A stretch of DNA of 64,000 nt, taken from positions 1 through 64,000 of the forward strand of contig NBAY01000090.1 in NCBI GenBank assembly GCA_002794775.1. The letters run 5' to 3'. The DNA comes from Porodaedalea pini (lineage: Eukaryota > Basidiomycota > Agaricomycetes > Hymenochaetales > Hymenochaetaceae). The notes below the pieces were generated by a model. That model made no database searches. It was given only the letters and a program-made list of their open reading frames with translations, and was not told the DNA's origin. Shown in pieces: positions 1 through 11,109 of the stretch (its first letter is position 1; each line of letters opens with the position of its first letter). The position numbers and the translations under genes are program-made.

Positions 1-1967
1 GCAGGGCCAAGTATGTAGGTTGTAGTAGGACGGAGCAATTGGATTGCATACCATACCCGAAGTTCCTATGGCTCCAAGAGACGTGGTGCAGACTCACGTC
101 ATTGAAAATAAAGTCGTGAGCTCAAACGCTATTCAGTTCGTACGCTCACGGCAGGAGCAGAAGACAACGAGCGTCTCAAAGAACTAATTATTGACCGATC
201 TAAATTAAAAAAAAAAAGATCCTGTCAATCATGTCTGAGTAAGCTGCCTATAGCATCGTCTCATCTGTGATTCCTCCATTCTCATCAGCTCCGGCGGCCT
301 TCACAGCAATAAATTTCGAAATAATTGCCTAACTCGCATACCATTTACAGTAAACAATCTCAGCATCTTGGTACGTTCCATTTAGACAATCGACAGTTCG
401 TTGATGAGCAGGAGATTAAGACCCATTTCGTCGAATGGTGAACGCAAACCTTCGAATATTAGCATCAGTACATCACGGCGAACCTGGGCTCACCGGTGTT
501 GAACCGATCTATCTCATGTAAGAGTACAGCCATGAGCGACGGGCAAGTCGACGTTAGCGGCGAGATGGATGGTTGCACACTCAAGAATCACTGAATATTT
601 ATAATATGTATCGTTCGATAGATTCTATTAATCAAAGGCGCAAGGCCTGCCAGGCATAAGCAAGTGAGAGTAATTTGTGAACTAATTTGTTCAGAATTAT
701 GCATAATAAATGTGTTACGTAAGGAACACGTGGCGGCCGGGCCGCACTTTTGCTCTTCGACTTGCTCCCTTCTTCTCGCACCAGCTCGTTTTTCTCCCTC
801 TCTCCTGGTTTAGTCGTAATTGATGAACCTAACCGTCAATATGTATGTCTACGAACGTTTATTAACCGAAGTATGAGCAAGATCGAGACGAGACTGAAGA
901 TGTGAAGAAGCTGTATAGTGAGACACAAGTGCAGCAAAAGAACGGAGCGTCCATGACGCAGAGGTTAGTGCGCACGACAGAACCCGTTCAAAAGCCAATA
1001 TGGAGATGTGGATGACAGGCGACGGGCAATGGTAACTGGCAGTCTTGGGTGAGTGGCTTTCTTTCTCGATTTGAAACGTGCATCTCAATATGAACCTCCC
1101 AGAATCTCGCTGTTTCTCATGGCCAATCCGTTTCCAAGCCCGGTCTCTCCTAAATTTTTTTCAGCTTTCGGCATCGCAACTGGCGAATTGCTTATCTTTT
1201 ACATTCTTCCTTTTCCCGCGCAAGCAGCACTGCCTGAGCCTGTAATTGAATAGAATGATGAAGCTCGTATAATGAATGCAGTGAAAGAGCCTCTCATTCG
1301 TCCTCAATGTACGTATCTGTGTTCTCAGCAGTCGGGTGCTCTCCAATCTCAAAGAAGCGGCCGGGCTAGTTATTATTGAAGGAACTAGCTGTAAATTGAG
1401 GTCCGCGAGTAAGATGGAGTTTTATAATGGTCGAGAAGGTGCGCTTTCGGTCTATCTGAGCTATCAGTGTGCATTTCTGACACGAGAGTTATAGAATTCT
1501 GTTTCTGGGAGAGTTTCGCAAGGGCTGCAGGTTTACGCTCCGCCACGTTCAAAATCGTTGGGATATCGCTCAATTGTTCAGCGGGAGGTGATTTGGTTCC
1601 GACCTACTTCCGGATTGTCTACTCATGTTTACAAATCATCTCTCGCGTATTAGGAGCTGCCATGAAATGTCAAAACCTATCGCAAGGGTTCTTTTAGAGT
1701 GAAAAGATTGAGCGAGGAAGATGCAGAACCTGTTGACATATATATTGCGGACTTGAGCTTCAACCAACAAAAAAATATCGGACAATATGACGGGAGTTCC
1801 GCAAAATTCGAATATTCCCTGAATTCGGCACGGAAGGGTCTTCCTCGTGATCGAGGTACGTACAAAAAGTATCAAATACTTATATATAAGCAAACGCGTT
1901 TCATACATGGCCAACGATACCAAAGTATGCAACGCGACTGGCCCGAGTTTGATACTAGAGGCAGCTG
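1..1967. other. No supported gene
   Basis: Only short overlapping reading frames on both strands are present, with no recognisable domain, no convincing exon chain and no tandem repeat. AT-rich and pyrimidine-rich patches alternate. It may hold the far upstream or downstream parts of genes that cannot be recognised here. Confidence 0.5.
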
Positions 1968-2610
1968 TCATTGTCTGCCAAATTTATTCGTCAGCATCGC
2001 ATAGGCCGCAATTTCTTGCTCGCACATACCACTGGGTCCAATTGTGAATGGGTCGGAAAACGAAGTCTCGTTGGCTTGGTCGACAATGTGCACCTCCACA
2101 GTCGTCCCTCATATTGACATGAAGCTCAGCGGTTTGTAATTGAAGGTGGACAACGGGAAGTGGAGCACACCTGCAGCGATGTTTGCAACCCATGTTACCT
2201 GAGTTTCATGCTGAGTGGGTAAAGTCTCGATTGCTGTACCGTTAGGGTCGCTTGCAAGGACGATGCTGCACGAGACACGTCAGAATACAGGGTAAAGGGT
2301 GACATGAATGTGAGCACTGACGACTGAGAAATGGGGTATTTGAGTCAAGTTGAGGTCAAATAAGAAAGGCACTGAGAGAGTCCCGTGCTTACGATGAAGA
2401 AAGTATAGCCTTGCCCAACTTCCCAAGAGAGAATGGTAGGGTTGCACTGGGTGACGTCGGAGCTGTATGAAGCGACGCGTAAACAAAAAAAAATGGTGTT
2501 AGCTAGACATGTCGTGGATTGGACAGGTGGACTTACGGTGTGTGGGCCTTCAGAGTTTGCGCGTACGCAGTACCAATAAGGGAGGCAACAAAGGGAATGG
2601 TGAGCTTCAT
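1968..2610 (-). CDS. Small secreted basidiomycete protein, multi-exon
   Basis: The start codon (2608-2610) opens a classic signal peptide: MKLTIPF, a short hydrophobic stretch, then a TAYA-Q cleavage site. Exon 1 (2537-2610) ends at a GTAAGT donor; the intron 2463-2536 ends in ACAG, and exon 2 continues in phase with CNPTILSWEVGQGYTFFI. Later sequence reads LASDPNGT, TQVTWVANIAAG and, after a roughly 60-bp intron, TTVEVHIVDQANETSFSDP, ending at a TGA at 1968-1970. This order (signal peptide, Cys, Trp-containing beta strand, TWxxNIAAG, xxDxxG/NExxxSxP) is typical of small secreted agaricomycete proteins with no assigned activity. The junction between exon 2 (donor near 2398) and exon 3 (acceptor near 2260) is one base out of phase with the obvious sites. 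Either a different splice site is used or the gene carries a lesion. Function unknown; probably extracellular. Confidence 0.6.
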
Positions 2611-2669
2611 GTTATATCGAAGTTGGGCGCAGAGCGATCGAGGAAGTTCAGAAGGCAGCCGAGCTTCCT

Positions 2670-2679
2670 TTTTTATAAT
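2670..2679 (-). promoter_or_regulatory. TATA-like box of the secreted-protein gene
   Basis: Read on the minus strand this is CATTATAAAA, about 60 bp upstream of the predicted start codon at 2610. The spacing fits a TATA box plus a short 5' leader. Confidence 0.45.
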
Positions 2680-3079
2680 GGGCGTTCAAGGCGGAACAAC
2701 TGGAAATGCGGATATCACTCCGATGGGGGATATAAGGTACATTTGATGGTGTACGCCTCACAGGACGGCGAGATTATGGCCGACGTTAGCCGTAAAGATG
2801 GTTGACGAAACCAGCAGGGTCAGACCGCTATCAGATGGCGTGTGCCATTGACTCGAAGTCTTTTGGAGACGAGTTTCAGCTTTGCTCGAGTCTTGCAGTT
2901 ACTGGGCCCCTTGAGTAGTAGGTCATGGTACATCTGTACTCCGAGTTGTGTTCGCTTCTGCGAGTAACACTGGAGAGAGAGAGCACGACTCTGCAAATAA
3001 GGCACTTCTTGATCTCCTACCATCACCATCTAGATCGTGGGAAACTTGCAGTCAACTCGTCATTTCTCTCTCCTTTCCT

Positions 3080-5314
3080 ATGGACAACAAGATGTTGACC
3101 AGAGCGAAAGCTTCTCTTAACAAGACAATGTCTTATCGTTCCCTTGTCAATCCCAAGGACCCCACCAAGTGTGAGGAGTGTAAACAGGATCTCCCCTATC
3201 ACAGTCGCCAGTGTGTTAGTGGGACCGATAAGCTATGTGTCACTTGTGGTCGCGACAAGACCTACAACCACGATGACAACGTATGCATTGCCGTTCAAGC
3301 GAATTGTGCCAATTGGTCTCCCGATGTCGAGGCGGACGAACATGCCGCCAAACTTCGTAAACAAGGGGACCTCCCCCCGACCCCCGATATCGAATCGCAG
3401 AACACTCTCAAACGGTCGAATTCCGAGGAAGAACACAGGTCTATCCCGCCCCCAGCCCGAATTGACGACGACGCCATGGACGACGATTTGTATATCCCGG
3501 ACGAACATCCCAGCCAGGCCCCTCAAGTTGACAACGTTATGGACGACATCGATGAAATGACGGATCCGGCCATCGCCGAGAAGGTCAACACTTCCTTCGC
3601 GGGCCTCACCAAAGAAACAATTAACACAATTAACACGCTCATTTCACAACCGACGTGGTCATCTGACACTCCTTGGTTCGAAGACCCGGTCCGCGCCGGT
3701 GCCATCCTCGCTAATATCGGATCCAACCTAGTGTCCTGGATAAGCAAGGCAAACGGTTTGGACGACGAAACCAGCCTTACTAACTCAGCTAACGAAAGTC
3801 TGGAGGCTTTTCACTCAACCTTCCGTATCCATTCCCCTTCGTTCAAACACGTATTCGAAAATATCTATGTTAACAGTCAGACCATCCGGGATCAGGAGAT
3901 CACTGACACCATGCACTCAATGTCCCGTTCCATTCAGCATCTTTCTGCGGTCGTTTCATCTATCTCGGAGAAAACTAATAAAATCGAAAAACAACTTTCA
4001 GATGTCCCTGTTTCCTCTGTTCATCCGTCCGTTCCTACTAACGTCAATCATAACAAACAACAGAAAATTCTTCCGGACCCCCTGGGGGCCCGCTTCGTTC
4101 ATGACCCTAGGTTCCCTCCCCCGGCCCCGATCACCAAACAACGCGTCCCAGTCCCTAAGAACGGTAAAACCGAGTACGCTGCTGCCATCGCCAAGACCCA
4201 AATTCCAGGCTCGGGCTTCCGCATGACTACTGAGGGCGTCATCATCGCGCCTGATGGTTACGCTCATTCGGAGCATAACGCCCCTCGAGGTTCTCAAACC
4301 CAGGTTCACTACCCTCCCATCGTATCCACCGGCACCGACCAGGATGGGTTCACAACAGTATCCTATGCGAAAGCGGCGCAAAGGAAACCCAAGTCTACCC
4401 CTACCAAGGTAGTTCGCATAACCGAGCAGAACCCCCAAGGGGAAGTCTCTACAATTCCCATCAACCGGTCTAACGGATCGGTTAACACCCGAGTTCGCAA
4501 TGTTCGACGAATTTTCTTTTCACTCCCGGGAGACCTGGCTGTTCGGCCGTCCCCTCTCTCTGTTAAAAATGCAGTCCGTGCGGGCCTTAAGGGCAATCCG
4601 CTTTTTAAACACCTGGTTATCCTGAACGTGGAATACACTTCCAACAGCAATTTACTCATCGCATTCACTAACATTCGTTCGGACTTTGATTCACAACACA
4701 GCGCACTCGTTTCCCAACTTAACCACATTATCAACATTTCGGGAGCTAAGGCGTTCACTCCGTCGCCTCAGTTCAAAATGGTCATCCCTGGAGTCCCGGT
4801 ATACAGCAAGGAAACTAACCTCATTTACTCAGAAAAAGACCTCATAGACGAAATTTCTTCCCTACCCCAATTCGAAGGGCAGGAATTCATGTTCCCACCA
4901 CGGTTCATGTCGTCTATAGAACGCCTTAACCAGCGTGATTACTGCAACGTATCGGTCGTCCTCAAAGACGACTCCCGACTATGTTTCGACCACTTTTTCT
5001 TACACAACAACAGATCTGTTCCCGTGTTTGGCGTCATTCGACGACTCGAGGAAATGAAAGCCCGTCCCACCATTAACCAATGCGATAATTGCCATCGCTT
5101 GGGACATCCCGCAGCCAAATGCCGATCAACAGCCCGCTGCGCGATCTGTTCGGAACCCCACCGTACCGCTGTCCACGTAGCCAAATGCGCACCGTGTACA
5201 GCTTCCAACAACCTTCATTGCGATCACTTCGCCCTGTGCATCAACTGCCAGGGCAATCATAGTGCCAGGTCATCAGAGTGTCCAGCTCGTCGCAACTATC
5301 GATCTCCTTTCTAA
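3080..5314 (+). CDS. LINE ORF1: Gag-like nucleic-acid-binding protein
   Basis: The frame is open from 2948, but the first ATG is at 3080 (MDNKML...), giving about 744 residues. Near the N-terminus is a Cys-rich cluster (KCEEC, LCVTCGRDK) that probably binds zinc. The middle is acidic and Ser/Pro/Asn-rich. The C-terminus holds zinc knuckles: CDNCHRLGHPAAKC (CX2CX4HX4C), then CAICSEPHRTAVHVAKC and CINCQGNHSARSSEC. In Tad and I-type LINEs the ORF1 protein coats the element RNA and forms the ribonucleoprotein used for target-primed reverse transcription. The stop codon TAA (5312-5314) lies five bases before the ORF2 ATG, which suggests ORF2 is made by termination-reinitiation. No internal stop was seen. 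Confidence 0.85.
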   Translation: MDNKMLTRAKASLNKTMSYRSLVNPKDPTKCEECKQDLPYHSRQCVSGTDKLCVTCGRDKTYNHDDNVCIAVQANCANWSPDVEADEHAAKLRKQGDLPPTPDIESQNTLKRSNSEEEHRSIPPPARIDDDAMDDDLYIPDEHPSQAPQVDNVMDDIDEMTDPAIAEKVNTSFAGLTKETINTINTLISQPTWSSDTPWFEDPVRAGAILANIGSNLVSWISKANGLDDETSLTNSANESLEAFHSTFRIHSPSFKHVFENIYVNSQTIRDQEITDTMHSMSRSIQHLSAVVSSISEKTNKIEKQLSDVPVSSVHPSVPTNVNHNKQQKILPDPLGARFVHDPRFPPPAPITKQRVPVPKNGKTEYAAAIAKTQIPGSGFRMTTEGVIIAPDGYAHSEHNAPRGSQTQVHYPPIVSTGTDQDGFTTVSYAKAAQRKPKSTPTKVVRITEQNPQGEVSTIPINRSNGSVNTRVRNVRRIFFSLPGDLAVRPSPLSVKNAVRAGLKGNPLFKHLVILNVEYTSNSNLLIAFTNIRSDFDSQHSALVSQLNHIINISGAKAFTPSPQFKMVIPGVPVYSKETNLIYSEKDLIDEISSLPQFEGQEFMFPPRFMSSIERLNQRDYCNVSVVLKDDSRLCFDHFFLHNNRSVPVFGVIRRLEEMKARPTINQCDNCHRLGHPAAKCRSTARCAICSEPHRTAVHVAKCAPCTASNNLHCDHFALCINCQGNHSARSSECPARRNYRSPF

Positions 5315-5319
5315 TCCCT

Positions 5320-8300
5320 ATGACTGACACGATTTCTGTTTTTTCTCTAAATATCCGACGCTCAGAACCCACATTTGATTTTCTTTTACGAACCTTTTCT
5401 TCCACCCACACGGCTCCTGATATTATTTGCTTTCAGGAGATCCCGACAGTCTATTCTATTATTCCTTCTAAATCTTCTTCGTCCGGTTCGCGAGTCTTCA
5501 ATATCTGCAACCATACTCCCTATTTTGCGTTCCGTCCCCCTTCTCCGGACAGACCTAAGGTTTGCACTCTTGTGCACCCTCGCGTCGCTCATCGCGTTTC
5601 ACTTTACGTTCCTTCCCATTCATCGCCTAACATTACAGTCATTTCCATCTCTAGGGGTGACCTATCCCCCTTACTACTCTGGAACGTTTACAGTTCCCCT
5701 TCCTTACATGAATTCGAGGATCCCCTCCCATCCCTTGATAACTCATCCAATATCTTCGCTGGTGATTTTAATCGCCATTCGGACCTCTGGTCTTTCCCAG
5801 AACAATCCTCCTCCTTTTCCCATTCATCATCCCTCGTTGACTGGATCAACGCGAATGATCTAACAGTTTGCAACCCTCGCGATCAATACACTTACTTTCA
5901 GCGTTCTTCTGGTTCCAAGTCCATTATCGATCTCATCATAGCCTCTGAAGATTTCGCTCCTCTTCTTTTACAAAATGTTTCCGTTTCCGACCCTTCTCTG
6001 GACATCTCTTCGGACCATCGTCCTCTTTGTTTCTCGTTTAACGTTAATATTTTATCTGCAGACCCACAACACCCCCTTCGTTCTATTCGCTCCCGCGATC
6101 TACCTTCCTTTATTTCGGAGTTTTGTGATGCTCGCTCTTTCCCCTTTTCTTTAACAGGGATTGACTCTCCGAAGGCGCTGGACGACCTTCTTTTCCTACT
6201 TAATTCATCCATCTCAGACTTTGCCACCACCTTTCTTCAGAAACGAAAAGCCCGCTCATACTTTGGCCCCAATAATTGGTGGTCCGAGGCGTGCTCCCGT
6301 CTCTATCGCGAACACTGTCGCAACCCTCAACCCGACTCGAAGCATCGCCTCGATTCCGAAATTACTCGAGCCAAGAACGCCTTCTATGGCGCCCGCCTTC
6401 AGCGATCTGATGCGCAGTCTGTTTGGCGCAATCAGCATTTGGGTACAGCACGCCGCCGCAACCCTATAGGTGCACTTCGTATGTCGAATGGGGTCTTCAC
6501 CACTACCGAAGCCGACAAATCATCCCTCTTTCGAGAGACGTTCTTCCCTGCGCTAACAAATACGCCGGAGGCCATACCTCTTCCTGCCCTCCGCGACATC
6601 CGCCCCATCGAAATAAGTGACATCCACGCTGCACTTCAGGGTATTGATCGCGAAACGAGTCCTGGCAACAGCCACATCTCGTACAGACATTTGGAGCTTC
6701 TAGTCGAGCATCAAGGGCAATTTTTCGTCGACCTTTTTTCGCTGTGTTTAAAGATCGGTCATTTCCCACTTTCCTTTAAAACCTCCCTTGTTACGCTCAT
6801 TCCCAAACCCAAGCGCACCGACTTCACAGTCCCCCGCGCATTCCGACCAATTACCTTGGTTGACACCATAGGTAAACTCTTTGAACGCGTTCTTTTCAAC
6901 CTTCTTCAACCCTTTTTCGAACTCAATAACCTCCTTCCTGACTCCCAACACGGTTGCCGAAAACACCGTTCTTCACTCACTGCTTGCTACGAGTTAATAT
7001 CTTCTATTCTTAACCAGCCTTTTATTTACGCTGGTGGCGACAACGTGGGGTCCATACACGGCCGACATCGCTATCTTATTACTTCTGTCCTTACTGTTGA
7101 CATTCAAGGTTTTTTCGACAACATTTCGCATAACCTTCTTCTTTCTAAACTTATTCGTTCCAATGTTCACCCCAACATCATTCACGTCCTAGCATCCTGG
7201 CTCCAAAACCGTCCAATTTCTTTTCACTTTAACAATTTCTTTTCCCCTCCTTTTATCAAACCCAACCGCGGTGTCCCTCAAGGGTCCCCATTATCCCCCC
7301 TCATCTCTATTTTCGCGGCAGCAGACGTCATCACCGCTTACAACACTCGTTTTGGTCCCAATCGCCCTTTACTTGCTTATATGGACGATCATCTTCTTTT
7401 CGCTCGTTCAATCAGCATACGCACCAATTTAGTGCGCCTTCGTAACCAATTTCAATTTCTTTCACTTCAATTTGAATCCATCGGCTTATCTATCGACCCA
7501 GATGCTATCAAACTCCTTCATATTCTTCCTAACCGTTCTATTGCCGAATACACCTTTCGTTCCTTTTTAACCAATTCCCCTTCCTCTTCTCAAGCCGCCT
7601 TATCTTTACCCAACAATCGCGTCATTCCCCTTCGCGTCATCTTACGTGGTTAGGTGTCATTTTTTCATTCGACCTTTCGCCCAAACTTCACTTCGAATCC
7701 CGGGCAAACAAAGCCCTTTCTACTCTTCATCAACGTCGTTTCCTCTTTAACCGGTCCAATGGCGCGTATTTTCAATATGCCCGTCAACTTTATTTTGGTT
7801 TAATTCGTTCTGTCGCCATTTACGGCGCCGTTCTTTTCCCTGAATCTTCTTTTATTTCCTCTATTCTTCAAAAAACCCAAAACCGCTTTTTTCACGCTAT
7901 TTTCCATGCCAACATTCATCCGGCTGTAGCTGAATCTTTCTTATCATGTCCACCCCTTCACCTTTTCATTCGTTCTCTTTCAAAACGATTTCTTTTGTCA
8001 TATTTCGCTCATTCTAAACAGGTTCCCACCTCTAAACAATATTTGTTGTCGTCTCTTCTTCCTGACGTTCAGATTCCCAAAGAAACCTCTTTCCCTTCAT
8101 TTACTCCAATTCATTCACGTCTTATTATGACCCCCAGCCCTACATTAGAGCAGCATCCTCGCGCCATTCGCACTTTCAACTCTTTCTTTTTACATCCCCC
8201 TCCCTATCAATATTTTATCTTTACAGATGGCTCCATCGTCCCTGATGCCGATGGTTTCCTCAACGGCGGCCATGGGTTCGTTATCATGCACAATCATCAA

Positions 8301-9146
8301 GAACTCGCTGTCTTTTCCTCAGCAGCGCACTCTCATTCAAACATATTGTTTGAAGAGCAGGAAGCGCTCATCGCAGCTATGCGTCGTATCTCCACTCTCC
8401 TTTCGAAATGCTTCATGCCGGTCCATATCCATATCGTCTCTGACTCGCTCAATTGCGTCCAGCTCATCTTTTCTGATGACGCTCGCCATGCCGACTTTAT
8501 CATCACATTCCGCCGCCTATGCGGTATCTTCCTAGCCCTTCATCACGAGGCTTCTCACATCACCATCCAGTGGCTCCCGTCCCATCGTGGAGTACTGGGC
8601 AATTCTAAAGCTGATAAACTGGCAAAAGACGCAGCATCCAACCCTCATCGCGAGACCATACCGGACTCACTTCCCAATCTGAAGGCGCAAGTACATCTCG
8701 ACCTCATTCGAGCTTGGAAAGCCGACATCGTAAACTTACGCGGACATCGCTCTATCCTCGAGCCGTCCTCGTTCATCCTTCATCCAACCCGGTCACTACA
8801 CCCATTTCTGAAGCTTTCTCCACGGAAGAAGATACATCGCTCGGTTCTTTCACGCGCTGCCAGCATCATGCTGAACGCGCTCGATTTGCATGATCGAAAC
8901 CTCCACCCGCGTTGCCCGGACCCCTCGTGCATCAAACATGATGTCCGTCACTCCCTTAACATTTGCCCATATTTCGCATTAGTCCACAATGGCCTTTTTC
9001 GTCAACGATCTCTACTGCTATCATTTTCTGAATGGTTTCGTCCAAATAACTTTCTTCTTCTCTTAAAATTTGCGTATTTTTCATTCCGTCGTCCACCCGA
9101 CAGCATGCCTTTACTATCTGATCTACCCCCATCATATTACCTTTAG
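5320..9146 (+). pseudogene. LINE ORF2: endonuclease, reverse transcriptase, RNase H (one frameshift)
   Basis: ORF2 starts MTDTISVFSLNIRR. An APE-type endonuclease covers about 5320-6050, with FQEI, a GDFNRHS motif and SSDHRPL near its end. The RT spans about 6560-7560, with the segments LIPKPKRT, FRPITLVDTIGK, GVPQGSPLSP and the catalytic YMDD (7378-7389). The frame then stops at 7651-7653, but the next frame is open from 7638 to the final stop at 9144-9146, carrying HLTWLGVIFSFD directly on. A single inserted base between about 7600 and 7637 explains this. The downstream frame holds a complete RNase H domain (FTDGS, SDSLNCV, WLPSHRGVLGNSKADKLAK) and a C-terminal Cys/His segment (CPDPSCIKHDVRHSLNIC). 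Apart from the frameshift the polyprotein is uninterrupted. It would nick DNA and copy the element RNA at the target. Confidence 0.85.
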
Positions 9147-9343
9147 TCTTAAACCCCACCCCTTAGCGCTCTTACTTCGAATTTCACGATCACACCCCAT
9201 TCACGCACTACGTACGTTTTCTTTTCGTTTGTTTTGTTCCGTTCCGTTGCGGTTGGTAGTCTGTTAGGAGTAGATAGCAGAAATTATAACAAATAAGGCA
9301 CGTGGATGTTACGTGGCCAACGCACCAGCTACCGGCAAAGCTC

Positions 9344-9351
9344 GGTCTCTC
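9344..9351. repeat. Target-site duplication, left
   Basis: The 8-bp sequence ggtctctc is repeated exactly at 10271-10278, directly flanking the inverted-repeat element between them. Confidence 0.75.
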
Positions 9352-10270
9352 AGGACCCCTGGTAATGCCAATAGAGGGCTGCCCACGGAGGGGGGTGTTT
9401 TATCCAGATTTTTCGGGCCCTAACGGGCCCGTTTTATCCGGATTTGGCGAGCCATCAGAAAGTTTTGGCCAGATTGTCCGGATTCCTGTCCCAGCCCTCC
9501 AGGAAAGGCCATTTTATCCGGATTTTCGACTATTGCTGGGCCACAAAAAAAAAATATTCTCGAGTAATTCTGACACAGAACAAAAATGTAGCGAAGTAGA
9601 ATAGCAAGTATGGAAAAAAAAAAAATTCTCCTTCTGAATTCCTTGATAATCAAGGGAAAGTGACCGACAAATGTCTGAATTTCCTGCCAAATATTGTAAG
9701 ACGGGCCTGAGAGCTCAACAGCATGTTGTGCGGGTCGTGCGAGTGGATGGTCTGGAAGGGCACATAGAAACTCGAAGGGTGGTATATGTGCAAATAATCG
9801 GACATGAAGGTGAGCGGCTGCGGAGTGAATTTCTCTAAATATGCGCCCACCGCCTTGCCCATATGTTTGAAGCGAAATGTATGAAATTATTTGATTATTG
9901 CTATCTACTCGTGTTACTTCCCTGAGCCAGATCGTAGATTTATGAAACTAAATACATTATGTTTTCTTTTTCTAACCATGAAATTCACAAATTTGGGAAT
10001 ATAAGTACATAACCGCTTATACAGCATCAATATTGATTAGTCGTCTTGCCCCATAAAGCCATATATTACATTATCACTGCCCCAAATGGGTTGTTATCCG
10101 GATTGTCCCAGCCCTTGAGATCTGGCTTCACATCTTATCCGGAAAGTGTCCCAGGCCTATCGGCCTCTTGTCTAAAACATTATCCGGATTGTACCAGCCC
10201 TAGGGGGTCCAAAAGCGGTCAAAGTTATCCGGATTCTGCCCAGCCTTTTATCGGTATTACCAGGGGTCCT
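9352..10270. mobile_element. Non-autonomous DNA transposon (MITE-like), 919 bp
   Basis: The ends are inverted repeats: the left starts aggacccctggtaatgcc and the right ends ggtattaccaggggtcct. About 27 of 31 terminal positions match in inverted orientation. Exact 8-bp duplications (ggtctctc) flank it. Both subterminal regions carry several copies of a TTATCCGGATT-type motif around a palindromic ATCCGGAT core, often followed by a cCCAGCC block; these look like transposase-binding repeats. The interior is AT-rich with no credible coding sequence. TIRs plus 8-bp TSDs fit hAT or the KDZ (Kyakuja-Dileera-Zisupton) superfamilies; which one supplied the transposase cannot be decided from this copy. 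Confidence 0.8.
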
Positions 10271-10278
10271 GGTCTCTC
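10271..10278. repeat. Target-site duplication, right
   Basis: Exact copy of ggtctctc at 9344-9351, on the other side of the 919-bp element. Confidence 0.75.
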
Positions 10279-10379
10279 CAACCATCATGACCTCGAACCT
10301 CGAACTCAATTTAGCGTAACCGAACGGAACCAATATTGCAGAGTACGCCGCTCGTCCAGAATCTCAATGCTTCGTGTTT

Positions 10380-11075
10380 TCAGAACTGATCGTGTCCGGG
10401 GCCCTGCCAGAATCGAATCGACGGGCTCGACGACGACGACGATGAAGACCCGTTCGTGTCGCTGGTTATTGAAGCGAACAGTCCTCGTATGAACACGTGT
10501 CGTCAGGCGAAAATGATCTGAATGGCGCTGGAGAAAAAGCCCAAGTGCGAAGTCTTGGCTTTGGAGGAATGTGCGTTTACATACAAAAGTCTTCGATCAT
10601 ACGAATCGTATTCTTATGTATTCTACAGTATGCGAACTCCGCAGCTGATGAGGCCACTGCGAGAGACGGATCACAAGCACCTCGGGTGCTGCACCGCCTA
10701 ACCACTGGCGAGAATGCTGCCAGTGAGGCACAAGCTCGAAAATAGGCCAAGGAGGCGACGAATCCAACAATACGCCAATCGCAGAAAGGCAACGCGACCC
10801 TCCAATCCTCAAATTCTGTCTCAACTCGCTTTGAACTACATCAGCATATCTGAGTACGCCTCGTCGACATTCGGCTCGCATTGCTCGACGAGAGACGACC
10901 AGCTTGGCTTCAAGCTCGGTCACAACTTCCCGTCAAACAACTTTTTTGGGGACGAAATTCTCGAAAAGATGAACCTGTACGGGCCCGCGGTCGATTACTG
11001 GGCCGACTTCATCTACGACCGTGCCTCTGGGACGTCAATTCGCTGGAAGGACGAGAAAGACCCGGGCCGACCTTC
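10380..11075 (+). pseudogene. NAP1-like histone chaperone, decayed (copy 1)
   Basis: Fragments in several frames follow the order of a nucleosome assembly protein. Around 10,545-10,570 a segment matches the second copy's WEVLALEKC(A) helix. Later comes a LDERRP-like stretch, then FKLGHNFPSNNFFGDEILEKM and YDRASGTSIRWKDEKDPG, matching the conserved NAP core (FxPNxFFxDxxLxKTY ... GTxIxWKxxKD). The reading frame changes between the DERRP segment and FKLG, and several stops lie upstream. A second copy with the same shift sits at 62.0-62.7 kb. NAP1 proteins bind H2A-H2B and assemble nucleosomes; this copy cannot encode a full protein as it stands. The gene directly precedes a decayed SDR gene on the same strand. 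Confidence 0.6.
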
Positions 11076-11109
11076 GCCATGTTGTCTCAGAGCTCGAGCT
11101 TTTCAGACA

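Larger units (their letters stand above)
2950..9290 (+). mobile_element. Tad-like non-LTR retrotransposon (LINE), nearly complete
   Basis: Two consecutive ORFs encode a zinc-knuckle Gag-like protein and an endonuclease / reverse transcriptase / RNase H polyprotein in the order of fungal Tad-clade (I-superfamily) LINEs. No LTRs or inverted repeats flank the unit. The element ends are not sharply visible: the 5' side merges with sequence near 2.9 kb and the 3' side fades after about 9,290 into A/T-rich sequence without a clear poly(A) tail. No target-site duplication could be assigned. The coding strand is markedly pyrimidine-rich in ORF2. Only one disabling lesion (a frameshift near 7.6 kb) was found, so this is a fairly young copy. 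Confidence 0.85.

Noticed and set aside
1636..2047. Overlapping short ORFs on both strands near 1.6-2.0 kb
   Set aside because: They have no splice-consistent continuation or domain and overlap one another on opposite strands.
3233..3526. Antisense ORFs within LINE ORF1 and ORF2
   Set aside because: They are shadows of the pyrimidine-rich coding strand with no domain features.
10046..10492. 148-codon ORF
   Set aside because: Most of it lies in the non-coding interior and subterminal repeats of the 919-bp transposon and continues past its end.
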